A stretch of DNA of 64,000 nt from Natronosporangium sp035305625 (GTDB lineage: Bacteria; Actinomycetota; Actinomycetes; Mycobacteriales; Micromonosporaceae): contig CAWEKD010000007.1 in the NCBI GenBank assembly GCA_963809545.1, positions 558,001 through 622,000 on the forward strand, in the 5' to 3' direction. Under the pieces are notes generated by a model that was not told where the DNA came from, searched no databases, and saw only the letters and a list, made by a program, of their open reading frames with translations. A program made the position numbers and the translations under genes. The stretch's first letter is position 1. Every line of letters begins with the position of its first letter. This document shows positions 25,562 through 34,069 of the stretch, one piece after another.

Positions 25562-26773
25562 TCAGTCCAGGATGGCGATGTTGCCGTTGCTGCAGTCGCC
25601 CTTGACCAGGTTGCCGCTGAAGCCGAACTGCTCGGTCTGCGGGCTCTCCGACTCCGCCACCGGCAGGGCGCCCGTACCGTCGAGCGGCAGCAGGTCACCG
25701 AGGCCGGGCAGCAGATCACCGAGGCCGGGCAGCAGGTCACCGATGATCGGCAGCAGCCCACCGACCAGGTCACCCAGCGCGTCCAGCACGTCGTCCACGA
25801 GCCCGTCGTTGATCGGGAGACCCCCCGGCAGCTCGCTGCCGCACGCCTGGGTCGGGTGGAGGCTGATCGCGCTGCCGTCCAGGATCGACACCAGCGCGCC
25901 GCCCTGACCCTTGATCAGGATGTTGCCGTTGTCGCAGTCACCCTTGACCAGGTTGCCGTCCCCGAAGCCGAACTGCTCGGTGGACTCGATCGGCTCCGGC
26001 AGGTCGACCGGCGGCGGCACCACCGGCGGCAGCGGGATGAAATCGCTGGGGAGACCGTAGCCGAGATCCGAGCCACAGGCCTGGGTCGCGCCCGCGCTCA
26101 CCGCCGACCCGCTGCCAATCGACAGCAGCGACTGCGGCCGGTAGACCACCTGCTCACTGCGTGAACCGCCCTCGGCCTCGCCGGTCTCGTAGCGGTGGTG
26201 CTTCTTGTGGTGCTTCTTCCGCGGCGGTGTGTAGTCGGCCCCGATCGCGATGTTGCCGTTGCTGCAGTCCCCGAGCACCGCGTTCGGCGACCCGAGGGAG
26301 TACCCGTCGCTGAAGTCGCTGCCGCACGCCTGGGACGGGAACAGGCTGATCGCGGTCCGGTCCAGGATCGAGATCAGCGCCCGCTGACCGTTGTCCTTGA
26401 TCAGGATGTTGCCGTTGTCGCAGTCGCCCCGGACCACGTTCGGCGACCAGACCGATGGTCCGTACCCGAAGTCGCTACCACAATCCTGCTGGGCGCCCAG
26501 ACTGATCGCCGAACCGCTGCCGATCGACAGGAGCGGCTGCGGCTGGTAGATCACCGACCCCTGCTCCGGCGAACCGGTCAGCCACTGCTCCGCACGCTGC
26601 CGCATCTCTTCGTCGCTAGCCCGGTGCTTGTCCTGGTACTCCGACACGCCGGTGACAGCCGGGGCGACCTCGGTGGCGCCGTGGCTGTCCGCCGCGAACG
26701 CGGGGGTCGACCCCATCACCGCCGCGGTCGCCAACGCACCGGTCGCCACGACTGCGACTTTCCTGACCTGCAT
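25562..26773 (-). CDS. Secreted protein with four Cys-pair repeats (unrecognised family)
   Basis: 403 residues from ATG 26771-26773 with AAGGAG five bases upstream; the GTG at 26779 is too close to that site. Residues 1-27 are a Sec signal ending AFA-A. The body holds four units of the pattern L-x-S-I...A-I-S...CGSD...GDC(D/S)NGNI, two cysteines each, at about residues 82-125, 133-178, 216-290 and 296-403. They are arranged as two duplicated pairs: units 1 and 3 open SIGSGSA, units 2 and 4 open SILD. A basic His/Lys linker (KKHHKKHHRYE) separates the pairs. The last unit holds GDLLPGL heptads. No membrane anchor or sortase motif. Function unknown; a surface structural protein is inferred. Confidence 0.75.
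   Translation of the reverse strand: MQVRKVAVVATGALATAAVMGSTPAFAADSHGATEVAPAVTGVSEYQDKHRASDEEMRQRAEQWLTGSPEQGSVIYQPQPLLSIGSGSAISLGAQQDCGSDFGYGPSVWSPNVVRGDCDNGNILIKDNGQRALISILDRTAISLFPSQACGSDFSDGYSLGSPNAVLGDCSNGNIAIGADYTPPRKKHHKKHHRYETGEAEGGSRSEQVVYRPQSLLSIGSGSAVSAGATQACGSDLGYGLPSDFIPLPPVVPPPVDLPEPIESTEQFGFGDGNLVKGDCDNGNILIKGQGGALVSILDGSAISLHPTQACGSELPGGLPINDGLVDDVLDALGDLVGGLLPIIGDLLPGLGDLLPGLGDLLPLDGTGALPVAESESPQTEQFGFSGNLVKGDCSNGNIAILD
25685..25747 (-). repeat. Three tandem 21-base units within the secreted repeat protein gene
   Basis: Units start at 25685, 25706 and 25727 (GGCAGCAGGTCACCGAGGCC-type); the third diverges at its end. On the minus strand each codes a GDLLPGL-like heptad. The 21-base period keeps the frame, so copy number can vary without harm. 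Confidence 0.8.
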
Positions 26774-26846
26774 CGTCACTCCTTGGTTTGCCCGTGAGTC
26801 GCCATCTCCCGATTCGGGCGAAAGCGGCGAACTATCTATTTTGGTA

Positions 26847-26886
26847 ACGATGCGTATCGTAGCCAGTTACGACTCATATGGTCGTA
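26847..26886 (-). promoter_or_regulatory. Two small palindromes upstream of the secreted repeat protein gene
   Basis: ACGAT-GCGT-ATCGT (26847-26860) and TACGAC-TCATATG-GTCGTA (26868-26886) are two inverted repeats in the A/T-rich 146-base gap between this gene and lepA. Their place 75-115 bases before the ATG fits a regulator-binding region. No regulator can be named. Confidence 0.4.
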
Positions 26887-26919
26887 AAACGTGCACTCCG
26901 GGCAATCCGGGCAGACAGG

Positions 26920-28773
26920 TCAACTCTTCCGGCTGGTCGCCTTGCTGTCACCCTCATCGGTCGACAGGGCCGCGATGAACGCCTCCTGGGGCACCTCCAC
27001 CCGGCCGACCATCTTCATGCGCTTCTTGCCTTCCTTTTGCCGCTCCAGCAGCTTCCGTTTCCGGGACACGTCGCCGCCGTAGCACTTGGCCAGCACGTCC
27101 TTGCGCAACGCGCGGATGGTCTCCCGCGCGATCACCCGATTGCCGATCGCGGCCTGGATCGGCACCTCAAACTGCTGCCTCGGGATCAGTTTGCGCAGCT
27201 TCTCGGTGATGCTCACGCCGTAGCGGTAGGCCTTGTCCCGGTGCACGATGGCGCTGAACGCGTCCACCTGCTCACCCTGCAGCAGAATGTCCACCTTCAC
27301 CAGATCGGCGGCCTGCTCCCCGCTGGGCTCATAGTCCAAGCTGGCGAAGCCACGCGTCCGGCTCTTCAGCTGGTCGTAGAAGTCGTAGATGATCTCACCC
27401 AGCGGCAGGATGTACCGCAACTCCACCCGCTCGGTGGACAGGTAATCCATCCCCTGGAGCTCCCCGCGCCGCCCCTGGCACAGCTCCATCACCGCCCCCA
27501 CGAAGTCGCTGGGGGTCAGCACGGTCGCCTTCACCACCGGCTCATACACCGCGGCCACCTTGCCTGAGGGATATTCACTGGGGTTGGTGACCTGGTGCTC
27601 GGTGCCGTCGTCCATCACCACGCGATAGACCACGTTCGGTGCGGTGGAGATCAAATCCAGGTTGAACTCCCGCTCCAACCGCTCCCGGATGATCTCGAGG
27701 TGGAGCAAGCCGAGGAACCCACACCGGAACCCGAACCCGAGCGCGGCGCTGGTCTCCGGTTCGTACACCAGCGCGGCGTCGTTCAGTTTGAGCTTGTCTA
27801 GCGCGTCCCGCAGCACCGGATAGTCAGACCCATCGATCGGATAGAGGCCGGAGTAGACCATCGGGCGCGGGTCCTGGTAGCCGCTGAGCGGCTCCGCCGC
27901 CGGCCGGGTCTGCAGCGTCACGGTGTCACCGACCCGGGATTGCCGCACGTCCTTGACCCCGGTGATGAGGTAGCCCACCTCCCCCACCCCCAGCGCGGTC
28001 GTGCCGGTGGGCTCCGGTGCGATCACCCCCAGCTCCAGCAACTCGTGGGCGGCCCCGCTGGACATCATCTGGATCCGGTCCCGGGACTCGATCCGCCCAT
28101 CCACCACCCGCACGTAGGTGACCACGCCGCGGTAGACGTCGTAGATCGAATCGAAGATCAGGGCCCGGGCCGGCGCGTCCGCCTCCCCGGTCGGAGGCGG
28201 CACCTGCCGGACGATCTCATCCAGCAGCTCGGTCACTCCCGCCCCGGTCTTGCCGGACACCCGCAGGCAGCTGTCCGGGTCCACCCCCAGCAGGTGCCCG
28301 AGCTCCTCTGCGCACTGGTCCGGCATCGCCGCTGGCAGGTCGATCTTGTTGAGGACCGGAATGATGGTGAGATCGTGCTCCATGGCCAGGTAGAGGTTGG
28401 CCAAGGTCTGCGCCTGCACCCCTTGGGCGGCATCGACCAGGAGAAGCGCGCCCTCACAGGCGGCCAGCGACCGGGACACCTCATACGAGAAGTCCACGTG
28501 CCCAGGGGTGTCGATCATGTTGAGCACATGCCCCCGCCAGGGCATCCGCACCGCCTGGCTCTTGATGGTGATGCCGCGCTCCCGCTCGATGTCCATCCGG
28601 TCGAGGTACTGGTCGCGCATGCGCCGCTCATCCACCACGCCGGTCAGCTGGAGCATCCGGTCGGCCAGCGTCGACTTACCGTGGTCGATGTGGGCGATGA
28701 TGCAGAAGTTGCGGATGCGGCCCGGGTCGGTCGCGCCCGGAGCCGGGCTGTCATGGTCGAACGAAGCAGGCAC
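26920..28773 (-). CDS. lepA: Elongation factor 4 (LepA), ribosome back-translocase GTPase
   Basis: 617 residues, slightly long from an N-terminal tail (MPASFDHDSPAPGATDPGRI). G1 is AHIDHGKSTL, G2 ERERGITIKS, G3 DTPGHVDF, G4 NKIDLP. EF-G-like domains II-V follow and the unique LepA C-terminal domain ends with KVPQ-like VEVPQEAFIAALSTDEGDSK. LepA remodels stalled or mistranslocated ribosomes. Divergent from rpsT across 211 bases that probably hold both promoters. No frame problems. Confidence 0.97.
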   Translation of the reverse strand: MPASFDHDSPAPGATDPGRIRNFCIIAHIDHGKSTLADRMLQLTGVVDERRMRDQYLDRMDIERERGITIKSQAVRMPWRGHVLNMIDTPGHVDFSYEVSRSLAACEGALLLVDAAQGVQAQTLANLYLAMEHDLTIIPVLNKIDLPAAMPDQCAEELGHLLGVDPDSCLRVSGKTGAGVTELLDEIVRQVPPPTGEADAPARALIFDSIYDVYRGVVTYVRVVDGRIESRDRIQMMSSGAAHELLELGVIAPEPTGTTALGVGEVGYLITGVKDVRQSRVGDTVTLQTRPAAEPLSGYQDPRPMVYSGLYPIDGSDYPVLRDALDKLKLNDAALVYEPETSAALGFGFRCGFLGLLHLEIIRERLEREFNLDLISTAPNVVYRVVMDDGTEHQVTNPSEYPSGKVAAVYEPVVKATVLTPSDFVGAVMELCQGRRGELQGMDYLSTERVELRYILPLGEIIYDFYDQLKSRTRGFASLDYEPSGEQAADLVKVDILLQGEQVDAFSAIVHRDKAYRYGVSITEKLRKLIPRQQFEVPIQAAIGNRVIARETIRALRKDVLAKCYGGDVSRKRKLLERQKEGKKRMKMVGRVEVPQEAFIAALSTDEGDSKATSRKS

Positions 28774-28984
28774 AGTGATCCGTTCAGGTCGGTCCGGTGA
28801 ACCCCTCTATGATCCCATGCACCGTGGCCAGCACCGGGGTCGGTCGGACGATCCGACCCGCGTGACCGGCCGGGGCGAGCGCGGCGACGGCCTGCTATCC
28901 TGACTCGCTGCGGGTAGTGGCGTCGCAGTCTGCCCTGCCCGTCCGATACACACCAGACCGAGCAGAGCAGGACGAGGCTGTCGC

Positions 28985-29257
28985 GTGGCGAACATCAAGT
29001 CGCAGATCAAGCGCAACCGGCAGAACGAGAAGCGTCGGTTGCGTAACAAGTCCGTCAAGTCGTCGCTGAAGACCGCGATCCGCAAGTTCCACACCGCAGC
29101 GGACGCCGGTGACGTCGACACCGCCACCTCCCTGCAGCGCGCCGCGGCGCGGGCACTGGACAAGGCGGCCAGCAAGGGCGTCATCCACAAGAACCAGGCC
29201 GCGAACCGCAAGTCGGCGATCGCCCGCCGCCTGGACCAGCTGGTCCGCAGCAGCTGA
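28985..29257 (+). CDS. rpsT: 30S ribosomal protein S20
   Basis: 90 residues from GTG 28985 (VANIKSQIKRNRQNEKRRLR), very basic and helical, canonical S20. SVKSSLKTAIRKFHTAADAG and VIHKNQAANRKSAIARRLDQ are conserved. It binds 16S rRNA helices in the 30S body. It lies opposite lepA, as usual in actinobacteria. The 28774-28984 gap shows no other gene. After the stop only a weak 5-bp hairpin is present. Confidence 0.97.
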   Translation: MANIKSQIKRNRQNEKRRLRNKSVKSSLKTAIRKFHTAADAGDVDTATSLQRAAARALDKAASKGVIHKNQAANRKSAIARRLDQLVRSS

Positions 29258-29281
29258 CCACCCGGCTACTCGGGTCCGCCG

Positions 29282-29761
29282 TTACTCCCGGTAATGGTAA
29301 CGCCACTGGGCGGACTGGCGGACCCGTTGCCGGACAGAATCGACCGGGTCAAGCGCCTCCACCACATCCCGGCTCACCTGCCGGCCCACAGGTGGTAGGG
29401 GCGCTTCCCACCGATCTTCTGATGCTTCCTCCCCCCGATCGCGCGACCGGTCACTTCCGGTGGACAGTCCCTCCGGTTCGGGATCGGTCGACGGTGCCGC
29501 CGGGGTCGATCGGGGCAGCGCTCCCGCCAGTATGTCGTGGAGCTTGACCATCGCTGCGACCGTGAGCGGGAGCAGCGCCACCGCCCACCAGCTGACCATC
29601 TCCGCCAGGGCGAGAAGGGCCCCGAGCGCGGCCGCTCCCTCGAAGTAGAGGAAGCACAGCAGGCCGGACGGCCGAAGATGCCGTAGCCTCAACACCCGCG
29701 CGTACAGCGGAAGCCGCCGTGCGGCGCTGTTGCTCGGGGCCGGGTTCTCGAAGCTGCTCAC
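29282..29761 (-). CDS. Two-helix membrane protein, unknown
   Basis: 159 residues. GTG 29759-29761 overlaps the holA stop (GTGA). RRLPLYARVLRLRHLRPSGL precedes two hydrophobic segments at about 33-53 (LLCFLYFEGAAALGALLALA) and 57-75 (VSWWAVALLPLTVAAMVKLH). The C-terminal 80 residues are charged and probably disordered. It resembles small conserved membrane proteins of Micromonosporaceae whose function is not known. Coupling to holA suggests co-expression with the com/hol operon. Confidence 0.72.
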   Translation of the reverse strand: MSSFENPAPSNSAARRLPLYARVLRLRHLRPSGLLCFLYFEGAAALGALLALAEMVSWWAVALLPLTVAAMVKLHDILAGALPRSTPAAPSTDPEPEGLSTGSDRSRDRGEEASEDRWEAPLPPVGRQVSRDVVEALDPVDSVRQRVRQSAQWRYHYRE

Positions 29762-30723
29762 CGCCGACCACCATTCCGGGCCGCGGTCACCGCCAGCACC
29801 GCCCGCTCCAGGGCGTAGGCGCTGTCTTCACCGCCGCCCTTGACCGCCGCGTTGCATTCCGCCGCCACCCGCATCGCCTCGACCAGCCCCTCCGGGGTCC
29901 AGCCACGCGCCTGCCGCTGCCCCCGCTCCACCTTCCACGGCGGCATCCCCAACTTGCTCGCCAGCGCCTGCGGACTGCCTCGGCCGGCCGAAGCCACCCG
30001 GGCCACGGTCCGGATCCCATCAGCCAAGGCGTCGGCGATCGGGACTACCGGCACCCCGATCTGCAGCGCCCACCGCAGGGCCTCCAGCGCCCCGGCGCTG
30101 TCTCCGACCATCGCCGCATCCGCGACGGTGAACCCGCTGACCTCCGCCCGGCCGCGGTAGTACCGCGCGACGGTGTCGGCGTCGATCCGGCCCCCGGTGT
30201 CCGCCACCAGCTGGGAGCAGGCGGCCGCCAGCTCCCGCAGGTCGCTCCCCACCGCCGCTAGCAGCGCCTCGGCCGCGTCCTCTCCGCATCGGCCGCCGAG
30301 TCGGCGCACTTCCTGCCGGACGAACTCCACCCGATCCCGGTGCCGGGTGAGCCGGGCCGCGGACACGACGGTGGCACCGGCCTTGCGGAGCCCATCCGCC
30401 AGCGCCCGGCCTTTCGCCCCACCCGCGTGGGTGACGATCAATGCCACCTCTGGATCCGGAGCGGCGGCGTAGGCCAGCAACGCGGCGGCGAGATCCTTAC
30501 GGGCGTCCTGCCCCTGCCGGATCACCACCACCCGTGCACCGCCGAACAGCGAGGGGCTCAACAGTTCGGACACTTCACCGGCGGACAGCCCACCCGCCTC
30601 GTAGGTACGCACCTCCACCGCGGGGTCAGCGGCTCGGGCAGCGGCGATCGCGTCGGTCACTGCCCGGTGGGCGAGGTACTCCTCCTCACCTAGCACCAAC
30701 AACACAGGGGTCGGCAGGGCCAC
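29758..30723 (-). CDS. holA: DNA polymerase III subunit delta
   Basis: 321 residues from GTG 30721-30723 (VALPTPVLLVLGEEEYLAHR). The frame is open to 30765, but the family starts with this strand. The delta subunit opens the beta sliding clamp in the clamp loader. PVLLVLGEEEYLAHRAV is the typical degenerate P-loop-region opening; LLSPSLFGGARVVVIRQGQD and LRELAAACSQLVADTGG are conserved. The usual place downstream of comEC supports it. Followed by an overlapping small membrane protein gene. Confidence 0.93.
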   Translation of the reverse strand: MALPTPVLLVLGEEEYLAHRAVTDAIAAARAADPAVEVRTYEAGGLSAGEVSELLSPSLFGGARVVVIRQGQDARKDLAAALLAYAAAPDPEVALIVTHAGGAKGRALADGLRKAGATVVSAARLTRHRDRVEFVRQEVRRLGGRCGEDAAEALLAAVGSDLRELAAACSQLVADTGGRIDADTVARYYRGRAEVSGFTVADAAMVGDSAGALEALRWALQIGVPVVPIADALADGIRTVARVASAGRGSPQALASKLGMPPWKVERGQRQARGWTPEGLVEAMRVAAECNAAVKGGGEDSAYALERAVLAVTAARNGGRR

Positions 30724-30808
30724 GCCGCTATGGTCGCACGGGTCGAATCGGCTCGCCGCACACACCGTCCGTCGCCTCAGCCAGGCCTGCGGCCGTCAGG
30801 CCGACACG

Positions 30809-33208
30809 CTACCGCCTTGCCCCGGGTGGCGGTGGGCGGGTCACCACGGCCAACCGGCCGTCGGCTAGTCGCACCACCGCCACGTCCCCGTCGAGGTCGG
30901 TACGCCACACTCGACGCCCTTCGGCGGCCAGGTGGGCCAGCAGGGCCGGATCCGGATGACCGTAGCCGTTGTCCTGGCCGACCGGGATTAGGGATATCAG
31001 CGGGTCCACCGCCGCCAGGAACTGATGGTCCTGGTAGGCGCTGCCGTGATGGGGCACCTTGAGCACCTCCGCCCGCAGCGCGGGGCCGTGGGTGGCGAGC
31101 AGCGTCCGTTGCAGTTCTTCCTCGGCGTCGCCGGTCAACAGCACCCGCACCCCCCGCACCGTGGCCAGCAGGACCACGGAGTTGTTGTTCGGGTCGGAGC
31201 GGGTGCCGGTCAGCGGGGCCAGCGGCCCCAGCACGGTCAGGGTCACCTCATCCGCCACGTGATAGGTGGCCCCGGCCTGGGCCGGCCACAGCGGCGGCTG
31301 CCCGTTGGCCACCACCGTCCGCAGCGGCGCATAACTGTCGGCCGGCTCGGGCCACGGACTGATGAGGACCGCCCCCACCCGCCGGCCCCGCAGCACTCCG
31401 TCCACCCCCGCTACGTGATCGGCGTGCAGGTGGGTGATGACTAGCAAGGGAACGGTCCGAATCCCCAAGTCACGGAGGCAGCGGTCGGCCGCGACCGGGT
31501 CCGGGCCGGCATCGATCACCACTCCGGAGCCGGCCGCGACCGGCACCACCATCAGGTCCCCCTGCCCCACCGCGCAGGCCACCACCACCGCCCCGGCAGG
31601 TGGCCAGTCGACAGCCAGTACCCGGACCGGCACCACCCCGAGCGCCGCGGCTCCCACCACCACCGCCGCCAGCACTCGTAGTCGGCGATGGCGCGCCAGC
31701 CCCAGTCCGGCCAGAGTCAGGCCGGCCAACAGCAGCGCGCCGCCCACCCCGGCCGGCCACGGCACCACCGCCCCCGGCAACCGGGCACCATGCTCGGCGA
31801 CCAACACCAACCACCACGCTGGCCAGCTGCCCAGCCAGGCGAGGAACGCCGCCCCAGTCGGCCACAGTGGTGACACCGCCGCGGCCGCTACCCCCAGCAC
31901 GGTCGCCGGCGCCACCGCCGGGGTGGCGAGCAGGTTGGCCGCGACCGCCACCACGCTGATCGAGCCGGACAGTCCGGCGAGGACCGGGGCGACCGCTATC
32001 TGGGCGGCGGCCGGCACCGCGAGCGCCTCCGCCACCCCTGGTGGGACTCGGCGGCGGCGTAACCCGTCTCGCCACCGGGGTGCGAGCCACAACAGCGCCC
32101 CGGTGGCCAGGACCGACATGGCGAACCCCGCGTGAGCGGCCAGGTCGGGATCGGCGATCACCAACAGGAACACGGTGGTCGCCAACGCGGGGGCCGCCGC
32201 CCGAGGGCGACCGGCGGCTAAGGCCACCAGTGCCACCGCACCCATCACTCCGGCTCGGATCACCGAGGCATCCGCCCGGCACACGATCACATAGCCGACC
32301 AATACGATCCCGCTGACCACGGTGGTCGCCCAAGGCGGAGCCCGCAGCGCACGAGCGAGCAGCACCACGAACCCCACCACGATCGCCACGTTGGACCCGG
32401 ACACCGCGAGCAGATGCGTCATGCCGGTAGCGGTGAAGTCGGCCGCCAGCCCCGGATCCAACCGGCTGTCGTCCCCCACGGCCAGTCCCGGGAGTAGTCC
32501 GCCGGGCCGATCCGGCAGCGGTGCGGCGGCCCGCCGCAGCCCGGCCCGGACCGTCCCGGCCGCCTGTTGTATCCAGGACGGCTCGCCGAGCAATTCCACC
32601 GGGCCGCGCACCGACAGCACGGCCGCGGTCAGATCTCCACCCCGAGGCGGTCCCAGCCGCCCAGTGACCCGGATCCGTTGCCCCGGCAGCAGGTCCTGCC
32701 ACATCGGATCATGGGCGAATACCAGCACCCGGGCCCGCAGTCGGGTCTGCTGCTCGGCCTCGCCGGGACTCTCCTGGGCGCGGTCCCGATCGGCCGGGGC
32801 GAGCCGATGCAGCCAGGCCGGTACCAGCCAGACCGGCGGGCCGGCCGCGGGGCGGTCCAACCGGTGCGGGTCGCGCCGCAGGGTCAATTCGGCGACGACG
32901 AGCGCCCGCTGCTGGACGGGTGCGCGCACCTCCGGCGCGTCCCGCGCCACCACCCGCGCACCGGTAGCGGCCGCCCCGCAGGCCACCCCGAGCAGTACCG
33001 CGGCCGCCACCGATGCCCAGACCATGCCGGCGGCCGCCCGCCGCCCCAGGATCAAGGCGGCCAGCACCGCCACCCCGGCGACGAGCCATCCCGCGGTGGC
33101 GGACAGCCGCAGCCCCACCAGCGCGGTGAGCCAGCACCCCAGCGCAGCCCCCACCAACCGCAGGTCCCACCGTCCGGTTAGCTCCCTCCGGGCGGCCAAG
33201 CCGGTCAT
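30809..33208 (-). CDS. comEC: ComEC/Rec2 family DNA-uptake channel protein
   Basis: 799 residues; ATG 33206-33208 overlaps the comEA stop (ATGA). About ten hydrophobic helices surround the competence domain (MTHLLAVSGSNVAIVVGFVV, VVSGIVLVGYVIVCRADASV, ALAVPAAAQIAVAPVLAGLS). The C-terminal 250 residues are a metallo-beta-lactamase domain with VITHLHADHVAGVDGVLRGR and HHGSAYQDHQFL. In competent bacteria ComEC passes single-stranded DNA through the membrane and may degrade one strand. Natural transformation is not established here; the gene is widespread in actinobacteria. Confidence 0.95.
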   Translation of the reverse strand: MTGLAARRELTGRWDLRLVGAALGCWLTALVGLRLSATAGWLVAGVAVLAALILGRRAAAGMVWASVAAAVLLGVACGAAATGARVVARDAPEVRAPVQQRALVVAELTLRRDPHRLDRPAAGPPVWLVPAWLHRLAPADRDRAQESPGEAEQQTRLRARVLVFAHDPMWQDLLPGQRIRVTGRLGPPRGGDLTAAVLSVRGPVELLGEPSWIQQAAGTVRAGLRRAAAPLPDRPGGLLPGLAVGDDSRLDPGLAADFTATGMTHLLAVSGSNVAIVVGFVVLLARALRAPPWATTVVSGIVLVGYVIVCRADASVIRAGVMGAVALVALAAGRPRAAAPALATTVFLLVIADPDLAAHAGFAMSVLATGALLWLAPRWRDGLRRRRVPPGVAEALAVPAAAQIAVAPVLAGLSGSISVVAVAANLLATPAVAPATVLGVAAAAVSPLWPTGAAFLAWLGSWPAWWLVLVAEHGARLPGAVVPWPAGVGGALLLAGLTLAGLGLARHRRLRVLAAVVVGAAALGVVPVRVLAVDWPPAGAVVVACAVGQGDLMVVPVAAGSGVVIDAGPDPVAADRCLRDLGIRTVPLLVITHLHADHVAGVDGVLRGRRVGAVLISPWPEPADSYAPLRTVVANGQPPLWPAQAGATYHVADEVTLTVLGPLAPLTGTRSDPNNNSVVLLATVRGVRVLLTGDAEEELQRTLLATHGPALRAEVLKVPHHGSAYQDHQFLAAVDPLISLIPVGQDNGYGHPDPALLAHLAAEGRRVWRTDLDGDVAVVRLADGRLAVVTRPPPPGARR

Positions 33209-33966
33209 ACCGTCACCAGTTCTTCCAGCTCGGCGAACCGGACCTCCCCGATGCCCGGCACCTCCCGCAGCTGGCTCACGGAGGTGAACGGGCCGTGGCT
33301 GGTGCGGTAATCGATGATCCGCTGGGCGAGCGCCGGCCCGATCCCCGGCAGGGTCTGTAGTTCAGCGGCGGTAGCGGTGTTCAGATTGACCAGGCCACCC
33401 GGCCCCGCCCCCACCGGTGCGGCGTCCGGTGGGGGTGGCACTCCCACCGCGATCAACTCACCGTCGGTGAGCCGGCGCGCCAGGTTAAGGTGATCGATCT
33501 CCGCTTCTGGTAGCACGCCGCCGGCGGCCTCGATGGCATCCGCCACCCGCGCTCCCTCCGGCAACTCCACCAGGCCGGGGGAACGCACCAGCCCGGTCAC
33601 CGCCACCACCACCGTGGCGGGCGTGGTCGGGCTGGCCGAGGCCGGTGGCGCCGCTCGGGGCGGCTCCACCGGCTCCGGCCGGGGACGGGACCACCACGCG
33701 AGGCCACCGGCCAGCACCGCCACGACCACCGCGACCACGGCCAGCGCCCGCAGCCCCGGTCGGCCGGGGTCGAACGCCCGACCGGTCAATCGCGTGAGGA
33801 CGCCGGGTGAGCCGGCATCCACCGGCTCCCCAGGGTCGGCGGGTTCGACCGAGTCGGCCGGGGCAAGCGGGCTGCGCGACAGGATCGCCCCTGCCTCGAC
33901 GGTCGGCGGAAGTAGGCGACGCAGGCGGTCCCGTGCGGAGACGGACAGTGGTGACGGTGCAGACAC
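33205..33966 (-). CDS. comEA: ComEA-like DNA-binding protein
   Basis: 253 residues from GTG 33964-33966. A cytoplasmic tail of about 70 residues, one membrane helix (LRALAVVAVVVAVLAGGLAW), a Pro-rich linker, then an outer SLBB-like domain (VVAVTGLVRSPGLVELPEGA) and a C-terminal helix-hairpin-helix pair: VNLNTATAAELQTLPGIGPA and VSQLREVPGIGEVRFAEL. It binds incoming double-stranded DNA outside the membrane for ComEC. Translationally coupled to comEC. Confidence 0.94.
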   Translation of the reverse strand: MSAPSPLSVSARDRLRRLLPPTVEAGAILSRSPLAPADSVEPADPGEPVDAGSPGVLTRLTGRAFDPGRPGLRALAVVAVVVAVLAGGLAWWSRPRPEPVEPPRAAPPASASPTTPATVVVAVTGLVRSPGLVELPEGARVADAIEAAGGVLPEAEIDHLNLARRLTDGELIAVGVPPPPDAAPVGAGPGGLVNLNTATAAELQTLPGIGPALAQRIIDYRTSHGPFTSVSQLREVPGIGEVRFAELEELVTV

Positions 33967-34017
33967 AGCGCGACCGTAGGCCGCGGTGACGGAGCGTGGA
34001 CCGGATCACCTCTACTT

Positions 34018-34045
34018 TGGGGATAACGGTGGCGCCTGTGGACAA
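34018..34045 (-). promoter_or_regulatory. Two DnaA-box-like nonamers upstream of comEA
   Basis: On the minus strand, TTGTCCACA (34045-34037) matches the actinobacterial DnaA-box form and TTATCCCCA (34026-34018) differs by one base from TTATCCACA. They are in the same orientation, 19 bases apart, 50-80 bases before the comEA start. Two nonamers alone are weak evidence. Confidence 0.3.
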
Positions 34046-34069
34046 CCACCGGCGCACCCCACCAATGTG

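Noticed and set aside
29258..29281. Hairpin after rpsT
   Set aside because: Only about five base pairs; too weak to call a terminator.
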